A stretch of 64,000 bases of DNA, from the NCBI RefSeq assembly GCF_030733265.1, contig NZ_JASHJI010000019.1, positions 1-64,000 on the forward strand, read 5' to 3'. Source of the DNA: Roseibium sp. MMSF_3412 (GTDB lineage Bacteria; Pseudomonadota; Alphaproteobacteria; Rhizobiales; Stappiaceae). Both the position numbers and the translations under genes were made by a program. The notes under the pieces are model-generated. The model saw only the letters and a program-made list of their open reading frames with translations. It was not told the origin of the DNA and ran no database searches. This document shows, one piece after another, positions 51,068 to 60,462 of the stretch. How positions within the stretch are numbered: the first letter of the stretch is position 1; each line of letters opens with the position of its first letter.

Positions 51068-53217
51068 CAGGCATTCTCCCCAGAGAAGGCCAGCCGCTTG
51101 CCGGCGCGCCGGCCCTGCAGCCAGGAAATGATCCTGCGGCGGATACCCGCATACCAGGTCTCGAACCCGGACGGATTGTGCACCACCTTGGCTTCGTAAA
51201 AGGATGGGCAAAGGATCGCTGCGTCCGCGACCTCGCCGCAATTGCCGCAACCGACACAGGACTGGTCGATATGGGCAACCGGATCGTCCCGGAGCGGATC
51301 ATCGAGCTTCTTCAGGGAAAGCGACGGACAGCCGGACAGACGTATGCAGGCGTGATCCCCCGTGCACACGTCCTGATCGACGCCGAAACGCGGCAGTTCC
51401 ACCCGCTTGCCATCCGCTATCGCCTTGTTGCGCTGCGGCTTCTCGCGCCTTTGCCGGTTCAGCATGCACTCCGAAGAGGCAACGATGACCTTCGGCCCCT
51501 TGTAGTCGGTCGTCAGTGCTTCACGGATCGTGTCGCGCATTTTGGTGACGTCATAGGTGCGGTCGATCTGGCGGATCCATTCCACGCCGACACCGGCAAG
51601 CGCTTTTGAAATCGGATTGTTTGTCGACTTGGTGTCGTTCTCGGCGCGGCTGGACAGGACGTCCTGTCCGCCCGTTGCCGCGGAATAATAGTTGTCGACG
51701 ATGATGGCGACGCTGTCGGACTTGTTGAACACCATATTGCCGATGGAGGAGCTGAGGCCGTTGTGCCAGAAGCCGCCATCGCCGAGGATCGAAATCGCGC
51801 GTTTCTCCCCGCCGCCATCGAAGGCGGCGTTCGATGCCGGTCCGAGGCCGTAGCCCATTGTCGAACCACCGATTTCAAAGGGCGGCAGGCAGGCAAACAG
51901 ATGGCAGCCGATATCGCCCGTGATCTGGCGGGAGCCGAGTTCCTGTTCAGCGAGCTTCAGAGACGCAAAAATCGGGCGCTCGGGACAACCGGTACAAAAG
52001 CCCGGCGGCCGGATCGGCACCGTCTTGCTCAGATCGGGAAGTTCCGTCTTGGGCGTGTTCGGCGCAAGTACCTTGCCCGGCAGCAGTTCTGGAGCGTATT
52101 GGCGGACAAAGGCCTCCAGACCGTCAAACATGATCTGCCCGGTATATTCCCCGGCCTTCGGGAAGATGCCCTTTCCCTCAAGCTTCGTGGTCGCGCCTTC
52201 CTTGTAAAGCATCGCGCCGAGCTGCTGTTCGATGAACTCCGGCTGCCCTTCTTCCACCAGCAGCACGGCGTCCTTGCCCAAGCAGAAATCCAGCACATCC
52301 GATTTGACGACCGGATAGGTGACGTTCAGGACATAAAGCGGCACGGACGTATTGCCACTGATATCGGCCAGACCGAGACGCTGCAGCGACCGGATAACGC
52401 TGTTATACATGCCGCCGAGACACATGATCCCGACCTTGCCGTCTTCCGGACCGAAGCGCTCGTTGAGCTTGTTCTCAAGAATGTACTTCTCGGCAGCCGG
52501 CCAGCGATTGTCGATCTTGTCATGCTCGTGCGCATAGGACATGGGCGGCAGCACCACCCGTTTGAAATCACGTTGCGGATTGGAAAGTGCGGCTTTGACG
52601 GAGAGCGGTGGCGGCACGTTGTCCGAGGTGTCGAAGCTGCCGGTGACATGACACGAGCGGATACGGACCATCAGCATCACCGGCGTGTTGCTGGCTTCGG
52701 AAAGCGCGAACCCGTCGCCGACGGCCTTGACGATGGAGGGCAGGTTCGGGCGCGGGTCGAGCAACCAGAACTGCGATTTCATGGCAAAGCCGTAGGACCG
52801 CTCCTGCATGATCGAGGAGCCTTCGCCATAGTCTTCCCCGACGATGACGAGGGCACCGCCATTCACGCCGGACGAGGACAGGTTGGCAAGCGCGTCGGAG
52901 GCAACATTGACACCGACCGATCCCTTGAAGGTGACGGCACCGCGGATCGGATAGTGCACCGAGGCGGCCAGCATGGCAGCGGCGGCAGCCTCAGACGCGT
53001 TGGCTTCAAAGCGAATGCCGAGTTCGCTCATGAGGTCCTCGGCATCGGCGAGCACATCCATCAGGTGCGAAATCGGTGCGCCCTGATAGCCGCCGACATA
53101 ACCGACGCCATTCTCCAGAAGCGCCTTTGTAATCGCAAGAATGCCTTCGCCCGTGAAGACGTCTCCGGTTCCCTTGCGAAGATGCTCTACCTCAGCCTTG
53201 AACGACCTTTCGGCCAT
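51067..53217 (-). CDS. Indolepyruvate ferredoxin oxidoreductase, alpha-type subunit
   Basis: TPP-dependent subunit of 716 residues converting a 2-oxoacid to its acyl-CoA with reduction of ferredoxin. Pyr-type N-terminal domain (GEGILAITKALLENGVGYVGGYQ), middle transketolase-like domain, TPP motif GDGGFWHNG ... VDNYYSA, and a C-terminal ferredoxin-like region with CTGDHACIRLSGC and CVGCGNC ... CPSF. The IorA family likes indole- and phenylpyruvate, but the substrate is unproved here. Starts 27 bases after marR. Confidence 0.83.
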   Translation of the reverse strand: MAERSFKAEVEHLRKGTGDVFTGEGILAITKALLENGVGYVGGYQGAPISHLMDVLADAEDLMSELGIRFEANASEAAAAAMLAASVHYPIRGAVTFKGSVGVNVASDALANLSSSGVNGGALVIVGEDYGEGSSIMQERSYGFAMKSQFWLLDPRPNLPSIVKAVGDGFALSEASNTPVMLMVRIRSCHVTGSFDTSDNVPPPLSVKAALSNPQRDFKRVVLPPMSYAHEHDKIDNRWPAAEKYILENKLNERFGPEDGKVGIMCLGGMYNSVIRSLQRLGLADISGNTSVPLYVLNVTYPVVKSDVLDFCLGKDAVLLVEEGQPEFIEQQLGAMLYKEGATTKLEGKGIFPKAGEYTGQIMFDGLEAFVRQYAPELLPGKVLAPNTPKTELPDLSKTVPIRPPGFCTGCPERPIFASLKLAEQELGSRQITGDIGCHLFACLPPFEIGGSTMGYGLGPASNAAFDGGGEKRAISILGDGGFWHNGLSSSIGNMVFNKSDSVAIIVDNYYSAATGGQDVLSSRAENDTKSTNNPISKALAGVGVEWIRQIDRTYDVTKMRDTIREALTTDYKGPKVIVASSECMLNRQRREKPQRNKAIADGKRVELPRFGVDQDVCTGDHACIRLSGCPSLSLKKLDDPLRDDPVAHIDQSCVGCGNCGEVADAAILCPSFYEAKVVHNPSGFETWYAGIRRRIISWLQGRRAGKRLAFSGENA

Positions 53218-53244
53218 CGGCCCCTCCCTGCACAGTCCCTGGTG

Positions 53245-53739
53245 CTAAATCGGATGTTTGCGGATGTTCTTCAAAATGGCCTGCAGCGTTGCCACGAAGG
53301 TGCGCTGATCGGCGTCACTGATGCCCCGGAACATCTGCTGATACGCCGTCGCCAGATGCGGCCAGAGCATGTCGTGGGTCTGGCGTCCCTTCGTCGTCAG
53401 ATGGATGCGCACGGCCCGGCTGTCTTCGGTGTCGGTCACCCGCTTGACCAGCCCGTCGCGTTCCAGGGCATCAAGCGCGCGGCTCAACGTCGAGGTTTCA
53501 ACCACGGCATAGACCGACAGATCGCGGATCAGGAGGCCGTCCAGAACGGACAGAACCGCGAGCGTCCGCATTTTCGGCGTCGTCAGCCCGAGCTTCGCCA
53601 TCTCGTCCCGCAGCGCGCCGTTGTAACGCCCCATGATGCGGTTCATCAGGTAGGGTGGAAAGTTCTCCAGACCGATTTCGCCCAGGCGCGGTACAGGGGT
53701 CTGCTGTTCCGCCAGTTCCAGCCCGTTTTCGTTTTTCAT
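53245..53739 (-). CDS. MarR-family transcriptional regulator
   Basis: Regulator of 164 residues. Recognition region LLIRDLSVYAVVETSTLSRALDAL, wing VTDTEDSRAVRIHLT. It is embedded in the operon: the start overlaps the upstream oxidoreductase stop by four bases (ATGA), and iorA follows after 27 bases. Probably an autoregulator of the cyclase-oxidoreductase-ior operon. Confidence 0.85.
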   Translation of the reverse strand: MKNENGLELAEQQTPVPRLGEIGLENFPPYLMNRIMGRYNGALRDEMAKLGLTTPKMRTLAVLSVLDGLLIRDLSVYAVVETSTLSRALDALERDGLVKRVTDTEDSRAVRIHLTTKGRQTHDMLWPHLATAYQQMFRGISDADQRTFVATLQAILKNIRKHPI

Positions 53740-55292
53740 GCCCCCATCCCTTTCGCCAGGTTGTAGCCGGACCCGCCTCCGAGGCCCGGACCCGGATGGG
53801 TCGACGCGCCGATCATGTGGAGATTGCCGATCGTGGTGGCGCTGTTAACGGAACGGGTGAACGGGCGCCAGACAAAAAACTGGTCGATGTTGCAGGACCC
53901 GCCATAGGGGTCGCCGCCGACGAGATTGATGTTCATCTGGTTCAGGTCTGCTGGCGAATAAGCGCGTCTTCCCAGTTTGATCTGATCGAAGTTCCGGATG
54001 TGTTTTTGCAGGACGGCTTCGATGCGGTCGGCAAAAGCCTCGCGCATGGTTTCCGTCCATTCGGGGTTCGTTTCAAGCTGGCTTGCAGCGTCACCCTTGA
54101 TCACGCGCGGGGCATCCGGGATCTGAATCCAGAGGATGGCCTTGCCGTCGGGCACGCGCGAGGGGTCAAGCCTGTGCGGCTGGCCGACACAAATCGTCGG
54201 CGTTTCGGGCAAAAGACCGCGCTCGGCCTCGTTCGACGATTTCGAAACGGCGTCGATCCCGTCTGTCAGGTGGATCAGCGCGACATCTTCAAGTCCGTCC
54301 GCGATCCACTCCGGTTCCGCATCCAGGGCATAATGAAGCTGGAAATTGCCACGGCCGTATCTGTAACGCTCCGCATGGGCCGGCTGCGGTTCGTCGCCAA
54401 GAAGGCGCTGATAAAGCTGCGTCGGTGTGACCGACGCGATCACGGATTTGGCGTCGATCCTGTCGCCAGCTGACGTTTGAATACCAACGGCCTTGCCGTC
54501 GCGGACAAGGATACGCTCGACATCAACGCCGGTCCGGATCTCACCACCCTTTTCCTCGATCAGTTTGTGGAAGGCATCGGGCACCGTTCCGGCACCGCCT
54601 TTCGCCACCGGCGCTCCGGCCGCTTCCAGCGCGAATGCGATCACCCGGCCCATCTGGCCGGAATAGGTGCTTTCCGGTGTCAGGCCGGTATGCAGCACCC
54701 AGGGTGCCCAAAGCGCCTGAACCGTCTCACTGCCATAACCGTGCTCCAGCCAGGCCCGCGCCGGTTGCAGCGCGTCCCCGAGCCAGGTCTTCAATCCGTT
54801 CAGGCCACGCTTCCAGGCCTGCTTCGCCATAAGCCGCGCCATCTTGCCCGACCACAGCGGGCTGCCCAGCAGGGCGAACAGGAATTCGGCATCCGCCTCA
54901 ACCGTCCCGACATCAGCGCCGTGCTGTTTGCCGTCACCGGCTGAAAGCCCGTCGAAAGCGGCAATGTTCGCGGCCCGGTCCATGGTGAGCACGGCGGACT
55001 GACCATCCGGGCGGAGAACCGCTGTCGGTTTCTGCGTATGGCAGAAGTCGAGACCGTGCCGGCCGAGGTCTTCGGCGAGCTCCGCATAGGCGGGCGATGT
55101 CAGGAACAACACGAAGGTTGCAGCCAGGACATCATGACGGAAGCCGGGCAAGGTGATTTCCTCGGTCCGCATGCATCCGCCAAGTTGGTCCGAGCGTTCG
55201 AGCACGAGCACCTTTTCCCCCTTGCGCGACAGCAGTGCCGCCGCGACAAGAGCGTTGATCCCCGACCCGATTATGACATGCGGCGCGGTCAC
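53736..55292 (-). CDS. FAD-dependent CrtI/PYROXD2-like oxidoreductase (paralog A)
   Basis: FAD flavoprotein of 518 residues. The dinucleotide fold is IGSGINALVAAALLSRKGEKVLVLERSDQLGGCM and the C-terminal FAD motif includes GASTHPGPGLGGGSGYNLAKGM. The family covers phytoene desaturase-like and PYROXD2-like enzymes; no carotenoid gene is near. Starts with GTG 10 bases after the cyclase stop and overlaps marR at its end. A paralog lies across the divergent promoter at 56.2 kb. Confidence 0.8.
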   Translation of the reverse strand: MTAPHVIIGSGINALVAAALLSRKGEKVLVLERSDQLGGCMRTEEITLPGFRHDVLAATFVLFLTSPAYAELAEDLGRHGLDFCHTQKPTAVLRPDGQSAVLTMDRAANIAAFDGLSAGDGKQHGADVGTVEADAEFLFALLGSPLWSGKMARLMAKQAWKRGLNGLKTWLGDALQPARAWLEHGYGSETVQALWAPWVLHTGLTPESTYSGQMGRVIAFALEAAGAPVAKGGAGTVPDAFHKLIEEKGGEIRTGVDVERILVRDGKAVGIQTSAGDRIDAKSVIASVTPTQLYQRLLGDEPQPAHAERYRYGRGNFQLHYALDAEPEWIADGLEDVALIHLTDGIDAVSKSSNEAERGLLPETPTICVGQPHRLDPSRVPDGKAILWIQIPDAPRVIKGDAASQLETNPEWTETMREAFADRIEAVLQKHIRNFDQIKLGRRAYSPADLNQMNINLVGGDPYGGSCNIDQFFVWRPFTRSVNSATTIGNLHMIGASTHPGPGLGGGSGYNLAKGMGA

Positions 55293-55302
55293 GGGATCGG
55301 CC

Positions 55303-56094
55303 TCAGCCCCTTGGCACCAGCGCCAGGGCGCGGATCGGGCTGCCTGTTCCCCGCTCGATCTTCAGGGGTGCTGCAACCAGGATGGCACCCTTGGCCGGCA
55401 GCTTGCTCAGGTTGGCGAGCGAGGCCAGTCCGAAGCAATTGTCCCTGTGCAGGAGATTGTGTGCCGGATAGGGCGGTTCCATGCCGCCAGCCTGTCCCGC
55501 ATCCGTGCCGATGCACTGCGTCCCCCAGCCGACAATTTTCTTGGACAGAAGATATTCGATCGCGTCCGGCGTCGGCCCGGGGCTGTGTGGCCCGGTCTCG
55601 TCCGTGTTCAGGAAGAGAGACTCGTCATGAGCGCGATTGTCCCAGTCGGTGCGCATGAGGACCCATTCACCGGCACCGATCTCGCCGTGCTCCGCTTCCC
55701 AGGCCTTGATCAGATCCGCGGTCAGGAGGAAGTCGGCGTTCTCAGCACTCTCCTTGGAGCAATCGATCACATTGACCGGTGCGACAAGGCGCTGAACGTC
55801 GAGCGTGTCGGTGAAGCCGTCCTCGTAATCCTTGCCGGTGATCCAGTGATGCGGCGCGTCGAAATGGGTGCCGGAATGCTCGCCCAGCACCATCCAGTTC
55901 CAGGCGAAAAACGGTCCATCGGAATCGTATTCACTGATCTTGTGGATCTCGACCTTCGGCGTGTTCTTGGCAAAATCGGGCGGCAACTGGATGATCGGGG
56001 TGTTGGGGCCCAAAACGCCCGTGCAGTCGACCACCTCGACCTCACCGGACAATAACTTCGCTCCCAGTCCGCTGAGCGCGTTCTCTGCTGACAT
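55303..56094 (-). CDS. Cyclase family protein (kynurenine formamidase superfamily)
   Basis: Metal-dependent amidase/lactonase-fold protein of 263 residues. The metal motif HSGTHFDAPHHW (H-x-G-T-H-x-D-x-P-x-H) is intact and a later Thr-Asp-x-Gly (GTDAGQAGG) is visible. Members hydrolyse formylkynurenine, isatin or other cyclic amides. The start at 56094 follows GAGGGAG. First gene of the cyclase-oxidoreductase-marR-iorA-iorB operon. Confidence 0.82.
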   Translation of the reverse strand: MSAENALSGLGAKLLSGEVEVVDCTGVLGPNTPIIQLPPDFAKNTPKVEIHKISEYDSDGPFFAWNWMVLGEHSGTHFDAPHHWITGKDYEDGFTDTLDVQRLVAPVNVIDCSKESAENADFLLTADLIKAWEAEHGEIGAGEWVLMRTDWDNRAHDESLFLNTDETGPHSPGPTPDAIEYLLSKKIVGWGTQCIGTDAGQAGGMEPPYPAHNLLHRDNCFGLASLANLSKLPAKGAILVAAPLKIERGTGSPIRALALVPRG

Positions 56095-56205
56095 CTGATG
56101 CTCCCTCTCTACGTCTTGGCCGCTTGGCTCATTATCGCAATTCAATGCTAGACAGATTTATTTGTATTTGCAATTATCTATTTCGAGGGAGGCACGGCTT
56201 GCATC

Positions 56206-57774
56206 ATGGATGAGACTCTGGACGGCGTCATTATCGGCAGCGGACACAACAGTCTCGCCTGCGCCGTTCATCTGGCCGCGCAAGGCTGGAAAGTTGGTGT
56301 GTTCGAGCGCGCTCCGGTTGCCGGCGGCGCGGTCAAGAGCGGTGAATATACCTTACCCGGATATAGCCATGACTGGGCGGCAATGAACCTGTCCCTGTTT
56401 GCCGGCTCCGCCTTTTTCAAGGAATATGGCGAAGAGCTGGGCCGGAACGGATTGGAGTTTGCGCCTGCAGCCGATTGTTTTTCTTCCGTTTTTCCTGATG
56501 GCTCCTGGCTTGGCGTCAGCAACGATCTCGAAACGACGGCGAAGCGGATCGACGCCATCAGCGCAGAAGACGGGAAAACCTGGCGGGACCTGACGGCCGA
56601 CTTTCCGGCCATGGCCGAACCGCTTGTGGGTCTGCTCGGCAGCCCTGCGAAGAAACGTGCATTTGCATATATTCTCTACAAGCACTGGCGAAAGTCCGGC
56701 ACGGACGGCGTGCTCGATCTCAGCCGCTTCCTGATGTCATCGCCACGCGACTGGCTGAACGAGACATTCCGGTCGCCGAAAGTGCGCGCCCTGCTCGGCG
56801 CGTGGGGCATGCATCTGGATTTCGCCCCGGACATTTCCGGCGGCGCGCTGTTTCCGTACCTGGAAGGCATGGCCAATCAGGCATTCGGCATGGTTCTGGG
56901 CAAGGGTGGTGCCGGTGCCGCGATCTCGGCAATGGTGTCTGCGCTCGAGGCGCGGGGCGGAAGCGTCACCCTGAATGCAGAGGTCACGCGCATTCTTGTC
57001 GAAAACGGCGAGGCAAAGGGCGTCGAACTCGCCGACGGGCGCAAGGTCATGGCGCGCAATGCCGTGATTGCCAACGTCGCGCCAAAGGCTCTTTTGAAGC
57101 TCGCGGGGGAGACCGCAGACACACGCTATAATGACGGCCTGAAGACCTTCTCTCACGCGCCCGGCACGATGATGATCCACCTGGCCGTCGATGGATTGCC
57201 CGACTGGAGCGCCGGCGATGAGCTGAAAAACTTCGCTTATATTCATCTGGCACCGGAGGTCGACCAGATGGCGCGCACCTATGCCCAGGCGCAGGCGGGG
57301 CTGCTGCCGGACGAACCGGTGATCGTCTGCGGACAGCCCACCGTCATCGACCCGAGCCGCGCGCCGGAAGGCAAGCATGTGCTCTGGCTTCAGGTGCGCA
57401 TGGTTCCGGCGGTCATTAAGGGAGATGCTGCGGGGCAGATCGAGGAGACCGACTGGGAGACGGTCGCGGACAAATACGCCGAACGGGTTCTGGATATTCT
57501 GGAGGGATATGCGCCCGGCACACGTTCAAAGATCCTCGGTCAACACGTTGTTACACCGCTGATGCTGGAGGCGGACAATCCAAATCTGGTCGGCGGCGAT
57601 CAGATCTGCGGCAGCCATCACCTGACACAGCATTTCATGTTCAGGCCCGTTCGCGGCTTTGCCGACGGCAGCACACCGGTGGGGAACCTGTTCCACACCG
57701 GAGCCGCCGTCTGGCCGGGCGCGGGCACCGGTGCCGGGCCCGGATATCAGCTCGCGCAAAAGCTCGCCGGATAG
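56206..57774 (+). CDS. FAD-dependent CrtI/PYROXD2-like oxidoreductase (paralog B)
   Basis: Flavoprotein of 522 residues clearly related to paralog A at 53.7-55.3 kb: both have the VCGQPT/H-x-DPSR-x-PEGK block and the VIKGDAA motif. FAD motif IIGSGHNSLACAVHLAAQGWKVGVFERAPVAGGAV at the start, PGAGTGAGPGYQLAQKL at the end. First gene of a plus-strand unit with the dipeptide-type ABC genes. Ribosome site GGGAGG is a little far from the ATG. Confidence 0.8.
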   Translation: MDETLDGVIIGSGHNSLACAVHLAAQGWKVGVFERAPVAGGAVKSGEYTLPGYSHDWAAMNLSLFAGSAFFKEYGEELGRNGLEFAPAADCFSSVFPDGSWLGVSNDLETTAKRIDAISAEDGKTWRDLTADFPAMAEPLVGLLGSPAKKRAFAYILYKHWRKSGTDGVLDLSRFLMSSPRDWLNETFRSPKVRALLGAWGMHLDFAPDISGGALFPYLEGMANQAFGMVLGKGGAGAAISAMVSALEARGGSVTLNAEVTRILVENGEAKGVELADGRKVMARNAVIANVAPKALLKLAGETADTRYNDGLKTFSHAPGTMMIHLAVDGLPDWSAGDELKNFAYIHLAPEVDQMARTYAQAQAGLLPDEPVIVCGQPTVIDPSRAPEGKHVLWLQVRMVPAVIKGDAAGQIEETDWETVADKYAERVLDILEGYAPGTRSKILGQHVVTPLMLEADNPNLVGGDQICGSHHLTQHFMFRPVRGFADGSTPVGNLFHTGAAVWPGAGTGAGPGYQLAQKLAG

Positions 57775-57821
57775 CGATAACGAAAACACATCCGGCCAAC
57801 GCAAACATGGGGAACAGGACA

Positions 57822-59348
57822 ATGAAGGTATCAAGACGCACGCTTTTGAAAAGTGCGGCCGCCAGCGGAGTGCTGACAGCCGTTGGAACGCCCGCTTTTG
57901 CGAATGAGATCGATGAACTGGTGATTGCCTATAACGTCAATCTGCCCAGCTGGGACCCGACGGTCGGCCCGTCCGCGGTCAACCCGACCATCCAGGGTAT
58001 CTACCAGTCGGTGTTCGACATGTTCATCCACCAGAACCCGGATCTCAGCTTCGGCTCCGGCATCGTCAGCGAATGGGGATGGACCGAAGACAGATCCAAG
58101 ATCTGGTTGGAAATCCGCGAAGGCGTCACCTGGCACAATGGCGATCCGCTCACACCCGAAGACGTTGCCTGGTCACTTGAACGGGCCGGCAATCCGGACA
58201 CGGGGAACCCGATCCAGTTCATCTGGGGCAAGATCGGAAACTTCCAGATCGACGGCAACCGCGTCACCGCGGACGTCAAGGAATACGAGCCGACGATCTT
58301 CAAGTGGATGAGCTTCCTGACCGGCTATGTCCTGCCGAAGAAGTATTACGAGGAAGTCGGTCCGGAAGGCTTTGAAGCCGCGCCGATCGGGACCGGCCCC
58401 TACATGGTCGACAATTTCGAGCGCAATGCGTTCGTGCGCCTCAAGGCAAATGAAAATTACTGGGGCGGCGCACCCGAGTTCAAGACCGTCACCATCAAGT
58501 TCGTCACCGATGCCTCAAGCCGCACCTTCGAGGTCAGCTCGGGCAACTCGCACGTGACGCTGGAAATGCCCTATGAGGAATTCGACCGCCTCAAGGAACA
58601 GGACGGCATTGTCGGCACCGCAGCTCCGATTTCCGACATCGGCATGATCTTCATCAACGATGTCGAACCGATGAACGATCCGAATGTGCGCATGGCCATG
58701 GCGCATGCCATCGACAAGGAAACCATCATCGAGCGGCTGCTGTCGGGTTACGGCGTTGCCATCGATACGCTTCAGACGCCGGATTACGCTGCCTATGACC
58801 CGTCCATCACCGTTCCTTACGATCCTGAAAAGGCCAAGGAACTGCTGGCCGCATCCGGCTATGGTCCGGACAACCCGGTCACATTCAAGATCCAGACGAC
58901 GCGCGGCTTCAAGCCGAAGGACTACGAGATCATCCAGGTGATCGTCGGCCTGTGGCGCAAGGTCGGTATCGAGGCCGAGATCGAAGTCTACGAAATCGCC
59001 AAGCACTTCGAATTGCGGGCAGCGGATCAACTGGCTCCGGCAGCCTTCTACAACTGGGGCAACGCAATCGGCGATCCGACCACGTCCACCGGATTTGCCA
59101 TGTTCGGCCCATCGCCGCATTCCGTCTGGGACGGCGAAGACCTGATGCAGATGATCCTGCCACTCTGGGGCGAGGCGGATGAGGAGAAGCGCATCGCGGG
59201 CTGGAAGGCGGTCGACAAGCACATCGCCGAGAACGCGCTCGTGCTGCCGCTGATCCAGTATGTGCAGCCGATCCTGCACAGCGATCAGGTCAAGGTCACA
59301 CCACACGCATCGGGCGCGCTGCTGCCGCACCTGATGACCCGTTCTTAA
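57822..59348 (+). CDS. Dipeptide-type ABC substrate-binding protein (SBP family 5)
   Basis: Exported receptor of 508 residues with a twin-arginine-type signal (SRRTLLKSAAASG). SBP5 features include SWDPTVGPSAVNPTIQGIYQ, the WLEIREGVTWHNGDPLTPEDV motif and IGTGPYMVDNF. ATG 57822 is chosen over 57807 because the GGGGAACAGGAC site fits it better. Followed by a terminator-like hairpin and the permease genes. The family carries peptides, opines and other amides; ligand unknown. Confidence 0.84.
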   Translation: MKVSRRTLLKSAAASGVLTAVGTPAFANEIDELVIAYNVNLPSWDPTVGPSAVNPTIQGIYQSVFDMFIHQNPDLSFGSGIVSEWGWTEDRSKIWLEIREGVTWHNGDPLTPEDVAWSLERAGNPDTGNPIQFIWGKIGNFQIDGNRVTADVKEYEPTIFKWMSFLTGYVLPKKYYEEVGPEGFEAAPIGTGPYMVDNFERNAFVRLKANENYWGGAPEFKTVTIKFVTDASSRTFEVSSGNSHVTLEMPYEEFDRLKEQDGIVGTAAPISDIGMIFINDVEPMNDPNVRMAMAHAIDKETIIERLLSGYGVAIDTLQTPDYAAYDPSITVPYDPEKAKELLAASGYGPDNPVTFKIQTTRGFKPKDYEIIQVIVGLWRKVGIEAEIEVYEIAKHFELRAADQLAPAAFYNWGNAIGDPTTSTGFAMFGPSPHSVWDGEDLMQMILPLWGEADEEKRIAGWKAVDKHIAENALVLPLIQYVQPILHSDQVKVTPHASGALLPHLMTRS

Positions 59349-59372
59349 GTCAGGAAAACGTTACCTCACCTT

Positions 59373-59424
59373 CGCCGCAGTGCCCTTCCTGCTTGCTCCT
59401 TAGGGTGCTGCGGCGGCTCTTTTT
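59373..59424 (+). terminator. Rho-independent terminator/attenuator after the receptor gene
   Basis: CGCCGCAGTGCCCT (59373-59386) pairs with AGGGTGCTGCGGCG (59402-59415), fourteen pairs with two GU wobbles, followed by a CTTTTT run. It lies between the receptor and the first permease gene and would let the receptor be made in excess. Confidence 0.65.
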
Positions 59425-59451
59425 CCTGAATGAAGGGCTGCGAATCTTTTC

Positions 59452-60462
59452 ATGCAAATCGTGCGTACGCTGCTGACGCGCCTGGCGACGACAATCATCA
59501 CCCTCCTGGGAGCTGCCATCATCGTTTTCGTCGTGATCCGGGTGGTGCCAGGGAACCCGATCGCGATGATGCTGCCCCCCGGCGCGACCGAGGCCGACAT
59601 CGCGCGCCTGGAAGCGCTCTATGGCCTGGACAAAAGTATCTTTGAACAGTTCCTGATCTGGATTGGCAACGTCCTGCAAGGCGACTTCGGAACCTCCATC
59701 ACGACCCGCCAGCCTGTTTTCGATCTTGTGATCGGCCGGCTTCCGGCGACACTGGAACTCTCGGTGATGGCGCTCCTGATCGCGATCGTCGTCGGCGGTT
59801 CGGCCGCGCTCACCGCGACGCTCTACCGGGGCACGAAGGTCGAAGGCGGCATCGATGTTGCCGGCGGTGTCGCGCTTTCGCTGCCGGATTTTCTCTGGGG
59901 CCTCGCGCTCATTCTCGTGCTTGGCGTTCTCTGGCCGCTGTTTCACATTTCCGGGCGCGTCTCACCTTCCCTCGGCTTCGAGTTCAACACCGACTTCTAC
60001 CTGATCGAAGCGCTGGTGCGCTTTCGCTTCGACGTGGTGCTTGATCTGCTGGGGCACATGTTCCTGCCTGCGCTCGCGCTGGCAATCCCGCTGGCGGCGA
60101 TCATTCTCCAGCTCCTGAAACAATCGCTCAAGGAATGCATGCACGACGACTACATCACGCTGGCGCGGACCAAGGGTTACTCCGAAACGTCCATCATCGC
60201 ACGGGACGCCTTGCCGAATGCCATCCTGCCGACGCTGACCCTCGTTGGGGTCCAGTTCACCTTCCTCATCGGCGGAACCGTCATCATCGAGCGGCTGTTC
60301 TCCTATGAAGGCCTTGGAAACATGGCGATCGATGCGGTGATCAACCGCGACCTGCCGCTGATCCAGGGCATCGTCCTGGTGTTTGCGCTTCTGTTCACGC
60401 TCGTCAATCTGCTGGTGGACATGACCTACGCTGCGCTCAATCCGAGGCTTCGCCATGCATGA
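59452..60462 (+). CDS. Dipeptide-type ABC permease (DppB-like)
   Basis: Permease of 336 residues with six hydrophobic segments. DppB family traits: FVVIRVVPGNPIAMMLPPGA near the start, the loop RTKGYSETSIIARDALPNAILPT, and FLIGGTVIIERLFSYEGLG. It overlaps the next permease by eight bases. Confidence 0.86.
   Translation: MQIVRTLLTRLATTIITLLGAAIIVFVVIRVVPGNPIAMMLPPGATEADIARLEALYGLDKSIFEQFLIWIGNVLQGDFGTSITTRQPVFDLVIGRLPATLELSVMALLIAIVVGGSAALTATLYRGTKVEGGIDVAGGVALSLPDFLWGLALILVLGVLWPLFHISGRVSPSLGFEFNTDFYLIEALVRFRFDVVLDLLGHMFLPALALAIPLAAIILQLLKQSLKECMHDDYITLARTKGYSETSIIARDALPNAILPTLTLVGVQFTFLIGGTVIIERLFSYEGLGNMAIDAVINRDLPLIQGIVLVFALLFTLVNLLVDMTYAALNPRLRHA

Noticed and set aside
51763..53766. Long plus-strand open frame opposite the IorA-like gene
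   Set aside because: Antisense to a gene with intact TPP and Fe-S motifs; no family resemblance.
48374..56094. Complete kynurenine pathway for tryptophan
   Set aside because: Only a kynureninase-like enzyme and a cyclase-superfamily protein are present, in different operons, with no tryptophan 2,3-dioxygenase.
53736..57774. Carotenoid biosynthesis cluster, from two CrtI-like genes
   Set aside because: No phytoene synthase, cyclase of the carotenoid type or GGPP synthase; the sequences fit the broader PYROXD2-like group and sit with catabolic and transport genes.
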